A stretch of 64,000 nucleotides of DNA. Origin: Streptomyces sp. IMTB 2501 (GTDB lineage: Bacteria; Actinomycetota; Actinomycetes; Streptomycetales; Streptomycetaceae). The DNA is taken from positions 186,001 to 250,000 of the forward strand of contig NZ_MQUS01000010.1 in assembly GCF_001953885.1 (NCBI RefSeq), given 5' to 3'. Numbering within the stretch: the first letter of the stretch is position 1; each line of letters starts with the position of its first letter. A program made the position numbers and the translations under genes. The notes under the pieces were generated by a model. The model made no database searches, was not told where the DNA came from, and was given only the letters and a program-made list of their open reading frames with translations. Shown in pieces: positions 50,023 to 57,876 of this stretch.

Positions 50023-50450
50023 TCATCGAGGCCCGCTTCCGGACCCACGAGCTGGCCGACATCGTGCCCGGCATGCCCGGCATCGAGCCGCTGCCGGGCG
50101 CCGAGTTCCTCGCAGCGATCGGCGACGACCGCACGGCCTTCGACAGCCCGGACGGACTCGCGGCCTTTCCCGGCCTGGCTCCGGCACCGAATGATTCCGG
50201 AAAGCGGAACGGCAACCTGCACCGCCCCCGCCACTGCCACCGAGGTCTCCAGCGAGTCTTCTACATGTCCGCCCTGATGAGCGTCCGCTACGACCCAACT
50301 CCCGAACCTTCTGCGACCGAAAGCCGGCCGAGGAGAAACGCCGTACCCAGGGCGTGATCGCTCTCGTCCGCCGCCGAGTCAACGTGCTTTGGGCCCTGGT
50401 CCGAGACCGGCGCCTCTGCGCAGTGGCCCCGCCCCAGCCGACCGGCTGGT
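50016..50450 (+). mobile_element. IS110-type transposase, C-terminal fragment
   Basis: The plus-strand frame reads IVPGMPGIEPLPGAEFLAAI, then GNLHRPRHCHRGLQRVFYMS, the helix-hairpin-helix region of IS110 (COG3547) transposases. Near 50300 one base is off: the other frame continues CDRKPAEEKRRTQGVIALVR and RVNVLWALVRDRR, the normal end. The N-terminal RuvC-like domain is absent. It adjoins the IS5 fragment with no recognisable border, which suggests a deletion between two elements. Confidence 0.85.
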
Positions 50451-50686
50451 CCGGGCGATCATCCGACCGCCACAACCAGCGCAAGGCATCAGGGAGCAGG
50501 ACTCCACCGTGGTTGGGGTATGCGGAGCGGCGAGGAACGGGTATGGCGCGAGGGGGTCGAGGCCGCGATGTCCGGGCCTGGCCAGCGAGCCGGACGGCGA
50601 CGAACGGTTCCGCCGGACGGGCGGTGAATTCGCCGGCCAGACAGCCCAGCGGCGGACGAGCGGCGAGCGTCGACAGGGGAGAGGCG

Positions 50687-51152
50687 TTGACAGGGCACCC
50701 GACCCCAGAGCCGGACCTCGGCGTGCTCGCGGCCCAGGTCCTCTTCTCCGTCCAACGCGAACTGTTCACCGCCCTCGCCGAGCAGGGCTTCGACGACATC
50801 CAGCCGCGCGCCGGTGCCGTCCTGGCCCACCTGCGCACCGACGGCATCCGGCCCAGCGCACTCGCCCGCGCCTCGGGACAGCACATGCAAGTCATCGGCT
50901 CCCTCGTCGACGACCTCGGACGCAAACCCGACCCCGCGGACCGCCGCGCCAAACTGATCCACCCCACCGAAACGTGGCCTCCTCCAGATGCAGACCGCCG
51001 CCTCGATCATGCGCGCCATCGAGGAGCGCCATGCGAGGGCACTGGGTGAGTGGGAGTACGCCGCCTTCAGGACGGCTCTGCACCGAGTGGCCGAGCTTCA
51101 GCGTGAGGTCATCGTCACGGGTCCCGCGCCATCACGCGGCCAGGGCAGGTGA
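50687..51152 (+). pseudogene. MarR family regulator, frameshifted
   Basis: A TTG start with GGGGAGAGG upstream opens a MarR protein (LFSVQRELFTALAEQGFDDI, IRPSALARASGQHMQVIGSL). Between VDDLG and RKPDPADRRAKL the helix-to-wing linker seems shortened. Around 50966-50976 the frame shifts and the rest continues in another frame (LLQMQTAASIMRAIEERHAR, WEYAAFRTALHRVAELQREV) to a stop at 51152. The gene is therefore broken. It lies next to the IS remnants. Confidence 0.8.
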
Positions 51153-51371
51153 AGCGACCGCGACCGTCCGTGCCGCCGCGCCCCGGGGAGCCGACGGCGC
51201 CGAAAGGGAGGGCCTGCTCGCCCGCGCGACGGTCCCGGGACGCCTTGCTTCACGGCGAACTTCGCGCGTGGGTAACCCGGATACGAGTTCTGATCCGCCT
51301 CTGGTGGGGCTGCTCACCCGCTCGGATGCGCTCGGCGCGACACCGGTCGCGAGCGTGTGCATGGTGATTTC

Positions 51372-51608
51372 ATGATCACTACACCTCACCCCAAGAAGAC
51401 CGTTTCCCGGATTCCGCGAGTATTCGCGGTGTGTGCCGCCGTGGGCATCAGTTGTGCGGCGGGGGTGGCGACTGCCACATCCGCCGTGGCCGCGACGCCC
51501 GCCACGCACGTCGTGACAAAGGCCGCCCCGGCCTACGGCGGCGGCGGGGGAGGGGAGGAAAACAAGTGCGGCAACGGCCTCCTCGACCTCCTCAACTTCT
51601 GCAACTGA
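51372..51608 (+). CDS. Small secreted peptide with glycine stretch and two cysteines
   Basis: The 78-residue precursor starts at an ATG with GGTGA 4 bases before it; a GTG 5 codons upstream is possible. A signal peptide (FAVCAAVGISCAAGVATATS, cleavage near residue 40) leaves a mature peptide of about 38 residues with a run of six glycines, then EENKCGNGLLDLLNFCN at the end. The two mature cysteines could form a loop. I do not recognise a known class; surface peptide, signal or structural roles are possible. The gene stands alone between the broken MarR gene and a terminator. Confidence 0.7.
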   Translation: MITTPHPKKTVSRIPRVFAVCAAVGISCAAGVATATSAVAATPATHVVTKAAPAYGGGGGGEENKCGNGLLDLLNFCN

Positions 51609-51637
51609 CGGACAACGGGCGATAGTTCCTGCCCGCA

Positions 51638-51661
51638 AACCGCACAACCGCACAACCGCAC
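51638..51661. repeat. Three perfect 8-base tandem repeats
   Basis: AACCGCAC occurs three times in a row (51638-51645, 51646-51653, 51654-51661) behind the small secreted peptide gene. Confidence 0.85.
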
Positions 51662-51682
51662 ATGGAAGAAGTCCAACCACCC

Positions 51683-51729
51683 CAGGGCGGTCAGGAACAG
51701 GGGCACGATCCCTGGCCCTGACCGCCCTG
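51683..51729. terminator. Bidirectional terminator between peptide and urea transporter genes
   Basis: The perfect 13-base arms CAGGGCGGTCAGG (51683-51695) and CCTGACCGCCCTG (51717-51729) enclose a 21-base loop that can itself pair (GGG/CCC). The position between convergent genes fits termination from both sides. Confidence 0.75.
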
Positions 51730-51816
51730 CCGACTACGACCGACGGCCTCCGCGCCCACTGCTCCGGCTGGGGCGGCGACCGCAGCGGCAGTCCATCCAG
51801 TCGAGCGGGACCTCGT

Positions 51817-52923
51817 TCAGGCGGAGCCGAGCTGCCTCCGGGCGGCGGCTCGGTCGTCGCGGAGTGGGTCGGCGGGACGGTCCGGACCGCGGTCGGCGCT
51901 CGGGACGGTCAGGTGCGGAAAGCGGCGGGCGGCCAGCAGGAAGCCGAGTGTGGTGAGCACGAACGGCCAGGTGAACGCGTGGCCGCCGGAAGGGGCGAGG
52001 AGGGCGGCGACGGCCGGGGTGAGGGCGGTCGCGGTCGCGGCACCGAGCAGCGCGTACAGCAGCGTCCTTCGGGTGACCGCAAGGAACACCCCGCACAGCG
52101 CCGATGCGACGAGCACCGCGTTGTAGCCCATCGTGCCGTCGGCGATCCGTGCGGCCGGTGCCCCGAGCGCCCACGCCGTCAGGATGCTCGTCGCGCTGCC
52201 GCAACAGGCCACGCACCCCGCTGCCCGGCTCGCCAGGAAGAGGCCCGCGAGCAGCAGAGCCCCCGCGTACCACTGATCCATGAACAAGACCTGGGACAGA
52301 TTGCGCAAGAACGCTCCTGCCACGTCGTACGGTCCAAGGATGGTGGGTCCGGATGCCGCGTGGGGCAGCGCGGCGACGCTGCCGCCACGGGTCCAGATCC
52401 GCTGGAAGGCGGGCGCGGCCACGGTGACGGCGCCCGCCAGCAGGCAGTAGGGCAGGGTCAGCGTCGGCAAATTCCAGACGTGCAGCAGCTGGACGACGGC
52501 CGCCGTGACGACGGTGACCACGAGGCAGGCCGCGGCCGCGAGCAGTGCCGTGGCCGGCCTCCGCGCATCGAGGAACACGGCGAAGCACAGCGCGATCAGA
52601 CAGGAGTTGAAGCCTTCCAGCCCCGCCCGCACCCGGTCGCGGGCCACGCCCAGCAGACATGCGACACCGGTGCCGAGAGCGGCGCCGCCCACACCGTAGG
52701 CGCCGTACCGCCAGTCCGCGGTGAACAACGCGAGGCCGAAGACAGTGCCTGACCAGGCGTTGTCCAGGAACATGACCTGGGCGAGGCCGCGCAGCACGCG
52801 CACCCCGAACTCCAGGCCGCGTCTCGGTTCCCGCCCATGGGGACGGGCCGGCAATCGCCTGTCCCACCCCTTCCCGGACACATCTCTGCAGCCGTGCACA
52901 TCCATCCGCATGCGGCGCCGCAT
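51817..52923 (-). CDS. Urea transporter (UT/SLC14 family)
   Basis: The 368-residue protein has the repeated membrane architecture of urea channels: in the first half VMFLDNAWSGTVFGLALF and LEGFNSCLIALCFAVFLDA, in the second half VLFMDQWYAGALLLAGLFLA and MGYNAVLVASALCGVFLAV, forming the two pseudo-symmetric pore halves. The ATG at 52923 has GGGGG upstream; an in-frame extension to 53016 is not needed. The first ~35 residues are Arg-rich. No urease or amidase gene is present, so the urea would be used or excreted elsewhere. Confidence 0.93.
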   Translation of the reverse strand: MRRRMRMDVHGCRDVSGKGWDRRLPARPHGREPRRGLEFGVRVLRGLAQVMFLDNAWSGTVFGLALFTADWRYGAYGVGGAALGTGVACLLGVARDRVRAGLEGFNSCLIALCFAVFLDARRPATALLAAAACLVVTVVTAAVVQLLHVWNLPTLTLPYCLLAGAVTVAAPAFQRIWTRGGSVAALPHAASGPTILGPYDVAGAFLRNLSQVLFMDQWYAGALLLAGLFLASRAAGCVACCGSATSILTAWALGAPAARIADGTMGYNAVLVASALCGVFLAVTRRTLLYALLGAATATALTPAVAALLAPSGGHAFTWPFVLTTLGFLLAARRFPHLTVPSADRGPDRPADPLRDDRAAARRQLGSA

Positions 52924-53093
52924 ACCCAAGCCCCCAAGGTCATATTTTCCGCTTCGCGGCATCATATTTCCACGATGCGACATTGCACCACCATGGAAGC
53001 AGGTGCATGGAAGCACGGAGGCAAAGGCCCCTCTTGCATGGCAGGCTCTACGGCGGTGACTCTCGCCCGTGCCGCATCGCCAGGAGGCTCCGC

Positions 53094-53339
53094 ATGTTGT
53101 CGCTCGATCTCCACCCGATCTTCCGCAACAACCGCGACATCGAACTTGCGCTGCGCCAGTTCCTCTTCAGAGCCAACAACTCGGGCGAGCGGGTCGTGGA
53201 GATCATTCCGGGCAAGGGCTCCGGGCGGCTGAAGGCCCGGGTTCTCGCGTTCCTGGATCAGAAGCACATCAGGAAGCTGTACGTCCGGCGTGAGGTCGAC
53301 AGCGGCAACACCGGACGCATTCTCATCTACTTCCAGTGA
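53094..53339 (+). CDS. Small Smr domain protein
   Basis: The 81-residue protein is almost only an Smr (small MutS-related) domain: LSLDLHPIFRNN carries the LDLH motif and VEIIPGKGSGRLKARVLAFL the GKGxG loop near residue 40. Stand-alone Smr domains can nick DNA or RNA; here the usual His of the HGKG motif is Pro, so activity may be reduced. AGGAGG is 7 bases before the ATG. It is divergent from the urea transporter gene and convergent with the S53 peptidase gene. Confidence 0.88.
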   Translation: MLSLDLHPIFRNNRDIELALRQFLFRANNSGERVVEIIPGKGSGRLKARVLAFLDQKHIRKLYVRREVDSGNTGRILIYFQ

Positions 53340-53460
53340 TCAGCAGCGGATGTCGTACCTGGTGAGAGGCCCGTTCCGGCACGAAGCCGACTGGCTTGCC
53401 CGCGGTGCGCTGCACGGCCGGCGGCATCTTTCAGATCGCTCGCGACGGATGCCCAAGGTT

Positions 53461-53477
53461 CTTCGGCACAGCCGAAG
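53461..53477. terminator. Small hairpin behind the Smr gene
   Basis: CTTCGGC (53461-53467) and GCCGAAG (53471-53477) pair perfectly with a 3-base loop, 120 bases behind the Smr stop. Confidence 0.5.
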
Positions 53478-53480
53478 GCA

Positions 53481-53518
53481 GCACTTCGCCCCGCCGGAGG
53501 ACCGACGGGGCGAAGTGC
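53481..53518. terminator. Bidirectional terminator of Smr and S53 genes
   Basis: The perfect 13-base arms GCACTTCGCCCCG (53481-53493) and CGGGGCGAAGTGC (53506-53518) enclose a 12-base loop. They lie 72 bases behind the S53 peptidase stop on the minus strand. Confidence 0.8.
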
Positions 53519-53590
53519 CGCGGAGCCGTGAGCGACGGCCGGTGGCCGTTGGTGTCGCCTCAGGCCTGCCGCGTGGGACTCATGTTCTGC

Positions 53591-54841
53591 TTACTTGGTG
53601 AAGGCCGCGACACCGTTCGGGGTACCCAGGCCCGTCGGACCGTCGTAACCCTTGCCCGCCTTGCACAGGTAGTTGCTGCAGGACCCGTTGGAGCCCTCGG
53701 TGATGTCGTTCAGCTTGTCCGGGTGGGCGTAGGGGTACGAGGCCGGGACGTCACTGGCGCCCGGGGCGCCCGCGAGGGCGTAGACACCGGCGATGAACGG
53801 CGAGGAGGCGCTGGTGCCGCCGTACACGTTCCAGCCGCTTGCCTGGTACGTGTCGTAGACGGCGAGCCCGGTGGCCGGGTCGGCGACGGCCGCGACATCG
53901 GCGACGCTGCGCTTGCCGCAGTCGGTGTCCTTCTGCCAGGACGGCTTGGCGTCGAACTGCGAGCAACCCGAGCCCGCTCCGTTGCCGCCGGCGGACGTGC
54001 CCCAGACGGACTCGGAGTAGCCGCGGGTGCTGCTGTCCTTCTTGAGCGAGGTGCCTCCGACGGCGGTCACGTACTGGGAGGCCGCCGGGTACTCGACGCC
54101 GTATCCGCTGTCGCCGGAGCTGACGGTGATGGCGACGCCGGGGTGCTTGAAGTACTTGTCGTCGGCGGAGGTGTCGTTGGACTCCTCGCCGCCGCCGTAG
54201 CTGTTGGACACGTACTTGGCGCCCTGCTTGACGGCCTGGTTCACGGCCGCACCGAGGTCGTCCATGTTCGCGGACTTGGCCTCGACGAGCAGGATCTTGC
54301 ACTGCGGGCAGGCCGCGCTGACCATGTCCACGTCGAGGGAGATCTCTCCGGCCCAACCGGCGTCGGGCGTCGGGTAGTTCGAGCCGCCGTCCTGGTCGAT
54401 CTTCTTGAAGCAGCTGTTGCTGGTGCTGCACTCCGGCAGGCCGTACTGGGACCGGTAGGCCGCCAGGTCCTTCTCGGCGTTCGGGTCGTCGTTCGCGTCG
54501 ACGATCGCGACGGTGGCGCCCTTGCCGCCGTCCTTGGGGAGGTTGTACGCGGCCTGCAGGTCGGCTGGTCCGAAGCCCTTGGGGGTGTCGTGCCGGCCGA
54601 GGGTCTTCTGCGGGGCGAGGTCGGTGCGGACCTCTGCCTGGCAGGCCATGTAGCCGGGCTTGCTCGGCTGGGAACAGAGCCGGTGCGTCTGCACCGTCGA
54701 GGCCGTGGATGATGCGGGGGTCGTCGTCGCGAAGGCCGACGACTGAGTGGCGATGGCCACACCGCCGGTGATCAGAGCTGCTGCAGACAGGAGCGCGGGC
54801 GCGCCGCGACGTATGGAGTTCCTTCTGCGATGAGAATGCAA
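53591..54841 (-). CDS. Secreted S53 family serine-carboxyl peptidase (sedolisin-like)
   Basis: The 416-residue protein starts at a TTG with GGAGGG 7 bases upstream. A signal peptide (LLSAAALITGGVAIATQSSA) ends near residue 38. The S53 catalytic set is present: E166 and D170 in AGEISLDVDM, the oxyanion Asp in VSSGDSGYG (D244) and the nucleophile S344 in GGTSASSPF. Six or more cysteines suggest disulfides. A full Pro-kumamolisin prodomain is absent; only ~60 residues precede the catalytic core. The protein acts outside the cell as an endopeptidase. It is divergent from the TrmB regulator gene. Confidence 0.93.
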   Translation of the reverse strand: MHSHRRRNSIRRGAPALLSAAALITGGVAIATQSSAFATTTPASSTASTVQTHRLCSQPSKPGYMACQAEVRTDLAPQKTLGRHDTPKGFGPADLQAAYNLPKDGGKGATVAIVDANDDPNAEKDLAAYRSQYGLPECSTSNSCFKKIDQDGGSNYPTPDAGWAGEISLDVDMVSAACPQCKILLVEAKSANMDDLGAAVNQAVKQGAKYVSNSYGGGEESNDTSADDKYFKHPGVAITVSSGDSGYGVEYPAASQYVTAVGGTSLKKDSSTRGYSESVWGTSAGGNGAGSGCSQFDAKPSWQKDTDCGKRSVADVAAVADPATGLAVYDTYQASGWNVYGGTSASSPFIAGVYALAGAPGASDVPASYPYAHPDKLNDITEGSNGSCSNYLCKAGKGYDGPTGLGTPNGVAAFTK

Positions 54842-54968
54842 TGAACTGCCCTCCGTGGGGGGATGGGTGGCTCCGTGACGGCGGCCGGGCGGCGATGCCA
54901 CGTACATGACAAGCGCTTTCCGTTGGGGGTAGCCGTGCGGAACCTGCTTCCGGGCATACTGCTGATGC

Positions 54969-54989
54969 TGCCACCACGGTCAGTGGTGG
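54969..54989. promoter_or_regulatory. Inverted repeat in the S53/TrmB divergent region
   Basis: GCCACCAC (54969-54976) and GTGGTGGC (54982-54989) are perfect arms around a 5-base centre, roughly mid-way between the divergent genes. It may be an operator or hairpin. Confidence 0.45.
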
Positions 54990-55032
54990 CTATGGATGAG
55001 GTTATTGACTGTTTGCCGAAGAGAACAGAGGC

Positions 55033-55057
55033 AGTTGGAAAAACTTTGCCTCCAACT
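55033..55057. promoter_or_regulatory. Likely operator before the TrmB gene
   Basis: AGTTGGA (55033-55039) and TCCAACT (55051-55057) are perfect arms 11 bases apart. A TATACC box lies about 18 bases downstream (10 bases before the start codon). The spacing suits an autoregulating dimer. Confidence 0.5.
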
Positions 55058-55087
55058 TCTCAGCGCGGGCATATACCTTGTGCAGCC

Positions 55088-55909
55088 ATGGAGCTGAAAG
55101 ATGGAACCATCAACGACCTCATGTCACTGGGGCTGCCCCGGTATGAGGCACGGGTCTACCTGTCCCTCATCAGGCGTGGTTCCTACACGGCGGCCGAGGT
55201 GGCACGGGAAGCCGACGTGCCGCGCCAGCGTGTGTACGACGTGCTGGACGCGCTCGTACGGCGGCAGTTGGTCATCGCACACGCCGGACGGGTGGCCACA
55301 TACTCCGCCGTCACGCCCGAGTTGGCCCTCGCCCGGCTGATGACCGTGCAACGGGAGTCCGTCGACCGGCTGGAGCGGGTCTCGCAGGAGCTGGCCGGTG
55401 TCCTGCAGCCGCTCTGGTCCCAGGGGCGGGAGCACACCGATCCGCTGGACTACATCGAGATCCTGCGCGACCCCAAAGCGATCTCCGAGCGCTTCGCCGA
55501 CATCCAGCGGCAGGCGCGGCATGAGCTGCTCACCTTCTGCAAGCCGCCGTTCGTCGCCCCCGCCGAGAACACGGAGGGCCTGGCGGTGGTCCACCGACTC
55601 CACCGGGCGGGCGGTACCGTCCGGGCGCTCTACCTCGACGAGGCCCTGGACGACCCCGAGACGGTCGAGCATGTACGGCGCTTCGCCGCAGCCGGGGAGG
55701 AGGCCCGCTTCGCCCCGGAACTGCCCCTGAAGCTCGTCATCGCCGACGCTTCCCTGGTCCTGTGCGACATGCCCGACCCGGTGGCCGGCGCGGGTTCCAC
55801 CACCACCCTCTTCATCGAGCATCCGGCCCTCGCAGGCTGCCTGCGGCTGGCCTTCCACACCGTCTGGAAGGACGCCGCGCCGGCCCCGGAGTCCAGCGTG
55901 GCGCCGTAA
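55088..55909 (+). CDS. TrmB family transcriptional regulator
   Basis: The 273-residue protein begins with the TrmB winged helix (about residues 5-75: LMSLGLPRYEARVYLSLIRR, YTAAEVAREADVPRQRVYDV). A short coiled-coil (LMTVQRESVDRLERVSQELA) follows, then the C-terminal effector domain (DPLDYIEILRDPKAISERFA to LFIEHPALAGCLRLAFHTVW). Such proteins sense sugars or other small molecules. The promoter has a TATACC box and inverted repeats. It is divergent from the S53 peptidase, a candidate target. Confidence 0.93.
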   Translation: MELKDGTINDLMSLGLPRYEARVYLSLIRRGSYTAAEVAREADVPRQRVYDVLDALVRRQLVIAHAGRVATYSAVTPELALARLMTVQRESVDRLERVSQELAGVLQPLWSQGREHTDPLDYIEILRDPKAISERFADIQRQARHELLTFCKPPFVAPAENTEGLAVVHRLHRAGGTVRALYLDEALDDPETVEHVRRFAAAGEEARFAPELPLKLVIADASLVLCDMPDPVAGAGSTTTLFIEHPALAGCLRLAFHTVWKDAAPAPESSVAP

Positions 55910-55945
55910 TCCTCGGGGGGTGTCCTGGACGCCGACGTTCCCCCG

Positions 55946-56635
55946 TCAGTCCCGTCCGTTTCGGCTCGGGGTGGACTCGGCGGGGCCCGCGAGGAGGTGG
56001 TCGGCCATTTCCTGGTGGCTCGGGGGCGGGGGCAGGGTGATGGAGGGGTCGGGACGTAGTCCGTCGAGGAAGACGCCGAGGTGACGCGCCGTCAGTGCGG
56101 CGGCCTGCTGGGGAGGAAGGTGGGGGAGGGGGCGGCACAGCAGCGCGGCGGTGGTGATCAGGTCCACTGCCGTCACGTCCGCACGGATCATGGTGTGTCG
56201 GCGCCCCTGCTCGAGGACGTCTTCCAGGGCGGCGGCGATGTCCCGTTGCAGCTCGCGTGCCTCCGGGGCGTCGGTCTGGGGGCCGCCGATCAGGGGCAGA
56301 ACGAGCATGTCCCGGCTGTCGACCACGCTCTGCAGGAACGCCTGGACGGCAGCGGGCGGATCCGTCCGCGCTGACGTCGCCGCCGCCCGTGCGGCGTCCA
56401 GCACGATGCCGAATCCGTCGACGACGACCTGTGCGATCAGCGCCTCGCGGTTCGGGAAGCGCCGGTAGAGAGTGGCGATGTTCACGCCTGCACGACGGGC
56501 GATCTCTTCCAGCGGAACGGCGGTCCCTGCCTCCAGGAAGGCACTGCGGGCGGCACTCAGAATCTGGGCGCGGTTGCGAGCCGCGTCGGTGCGCAACCGC
56601 GCGGTCGCGCGCCCTTGGGCCGGTCGGGCGGTCAC
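55946..56635 (-). CDS. TetR family transcriptional regulator
   Basis: The 229-residue protein starts at a GTG with AGGGG upstream; a longer frame to 56911 adds nothing typical. The N-terminal helix-turn-helix is clear: ILSAARSAFLEAGTAVPLEE, IARRAGVNIATLYRRFPNRE. The ligand-binding C-terminal domain (TetR_C_33-like) spans residues ~90-200, and the tail is Pro-rich. It is divergent from an SDR and an ABC-2-like membrane protein, the likely targets. Confidence 0.94.
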   Translation of the reverse strand: MTARPAQGRATARLRTDAARNRAQILSAARSAFLEAGTAVPLEEIARRAGVNIATLYRRFPNREALIAQVVVDGFGIVLDAARAAATSARTDPPAAVQAFLQSVVDSRDMLVLPLIGGPQTDAPEARELQRDIAAALEDVLEQGRRHTMIRADVTAVDLITTAALLCRPLPHLPPQQAAALTARHLGVFLDGLRPDPSITLPPPPSHQEMADHLLAGPAESTPSRNGRD

Positions 56636-56773
56636 TGGTTCACCCCTGCTGTCGTCGTGGCCTGCCAGCCGAGAGACTACGACACCTCCATAAGTGAAGG
56701 AATCCCTGCGGTTAGTGTTAGCCTCGGCGTGCCGCCACAGCGGAGCCGTGGCGCCCGCTGCCATAGCCGCGCC

Positions 56774-56815
56774 TACGCGGTGCAGGTCAGCACCGTGTAC
56801 GCGCTGCACGTCAGC
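56774..56815. repeat. Two 18-base direct repeats in the SDR leader
   Basis: TACGCGGTGCAGGTCAGC (56774-56791) and TACGCGCTGCACGTCAGC (56798-56815) match at 16 of 18 positions with a period of 24 bases. They lie between the TetR gene and the SDR start and may be regulator sites. Confidence 0.6.
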
Positions 56816-56896
56816 CACGCCTGCGCGGTGTACGACGGCACCGGGCGAAGGGCGGAGCTCGGCGCGGCGCACCCACCAGTGGAAGGAACACATCCG

Positions 56897-57682
56897 ATGA
56901 CCGCAGGGCACTGCTCGCGATTCACAGGCAAAGTCGCCGTCGTCACCGGCGGCAGCCGGGGTATCGGCGCGGCGGTCGCGACGCGGCTGGCCGCCGAGGG
57001 GGCCGCCGTCGTGATCGGCTACCGGGGCAACGAGCAGGCGGCACAGGCAGTCGTCTCCGCCCTCAGCGCCGAGGGCGCCCGCGCCGTCGCACTACGCGCC
57101 GACGTCGCCGAACCCGACCAGACCAGGGCCCTGTTCGAGCGAGCCATGGACCAGTTCGGCCGGCTCGACGTCCTGGCCTCGTGCGCGGGCGTCGAGCACT
57201 TCGACGCGCTGGAGAACATCACCTCGGCCGACTTCGACCGTGTCTTCGCCGTGAACACCCGCGGCCAGCTGTTCGCCGCCCAGCACGCGGCCGCCCACAT
57301 GGGCGCCGGCGGCAGGATCGTGCTCACCTCGTCCGTCAGCGCCTCCCGCGCGGTCTTCGGCCACACTCTGTACGCGGCGTCCAAGGCGGCCGTGGAGGCG
57401 ATGGTCCTCAACCTGTCCGCCGAGCTCGGACAGCGCGGCATCACCATCAACGCCATCGCCCCGGGAGGCACCGCGACCGACATGGCCGCCGAACACGCCC
57501 CCGGCTACCAGCACCCCGCACTCCGCGGCACCATGCCCCTGCCCCAGTGGCTCGAGGTCCACGGCGCGCTCGGCCGCCTCGCCGAGCCGCGGGAAGTCGC
57601 CGCCGGATACGCCTTCCTCGCCTCCGACGACGCCGCCTACCTCACCGGCCGCACCCTCCCCGTCGACGGCGGCTTCTTCTAG
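56897..57682 (+). CDS. SDR family oxidoreductase (FabG-like)
   Basis: The 261-residue SDR has TGGSRGIGAAVATRL at the nucleotide site, the catalytic Ser in LTSSVSASRA and YxxxK in YAASKAAVE. The residue after the second strand (GYRGNE) suggests NADP(H). The length and the C-terminal AYLTGRTLPVDGGFF are classical. GGAAGGA lies 9 bases before the ATG. The TAG stop sits within the CTAG border of an inverted-repeat element (57678-57742). It is divergent from TetR and probably under its control. Confidence 0.93.
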   Translation: MTAGHCSRFTGKVAVVTGGSRGIGAAVATRLAAEGAAVVIGYRGNEQAAQAVVSALSAEGARAVALRADVAEPDQTRALFERAMDQFGRLDVLASCAGVEHFDALENITSADFDRVFAVNTRGQLFAAQHAAAHMGAGGRIVLTSSVSASRAVFGHTLYAASKAAVEAMVLNLSAELGQRGITINAIAPGGTATDMAAEHAPGYQHPALRGTMPLPQWLEVHGALGRLAEPREVAAGYAFLASDDAAYLTGRTLPVDGGFF

Positions 57683-57742
57683 GGCCTGTCCGGCAGATCA
57701 GGCCCCCGCGTCTGCGACAGGATCCGCCGGACAGGCCCTAGA
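57678..57742. mobile_element. Miniature inverted-repeat element with CTAG borders
   Basis: A perfect 17-base inverted repeat (arms 57678-57694 and 57726-57742) encloses a 31-base spacer. Within the arms GGCCTGTCCGGC is flanked on both sides by CTAG, so the core (57683-57737) looks like an insertion duplicating a 4-base CTAG target, as IS5-family elements often do. There is no coding capacity. The left CTAG contains the TAG stop of the SDR gene. It could also serve as a terminator. Confidence 0.65.
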
Positions 57743-57876
57743 CCACCCCGAGCAGCCGCCCCCCGTGCCCTCCTGCGGAGACCAGCATCCGCCGGCCCAG
57801 GCCCGCGCCGGTTTCCGTGACCACCCACGCGACCACCCGGTCGGCACAGCCGAGCCGACGTCGACAAGAAGAGACC

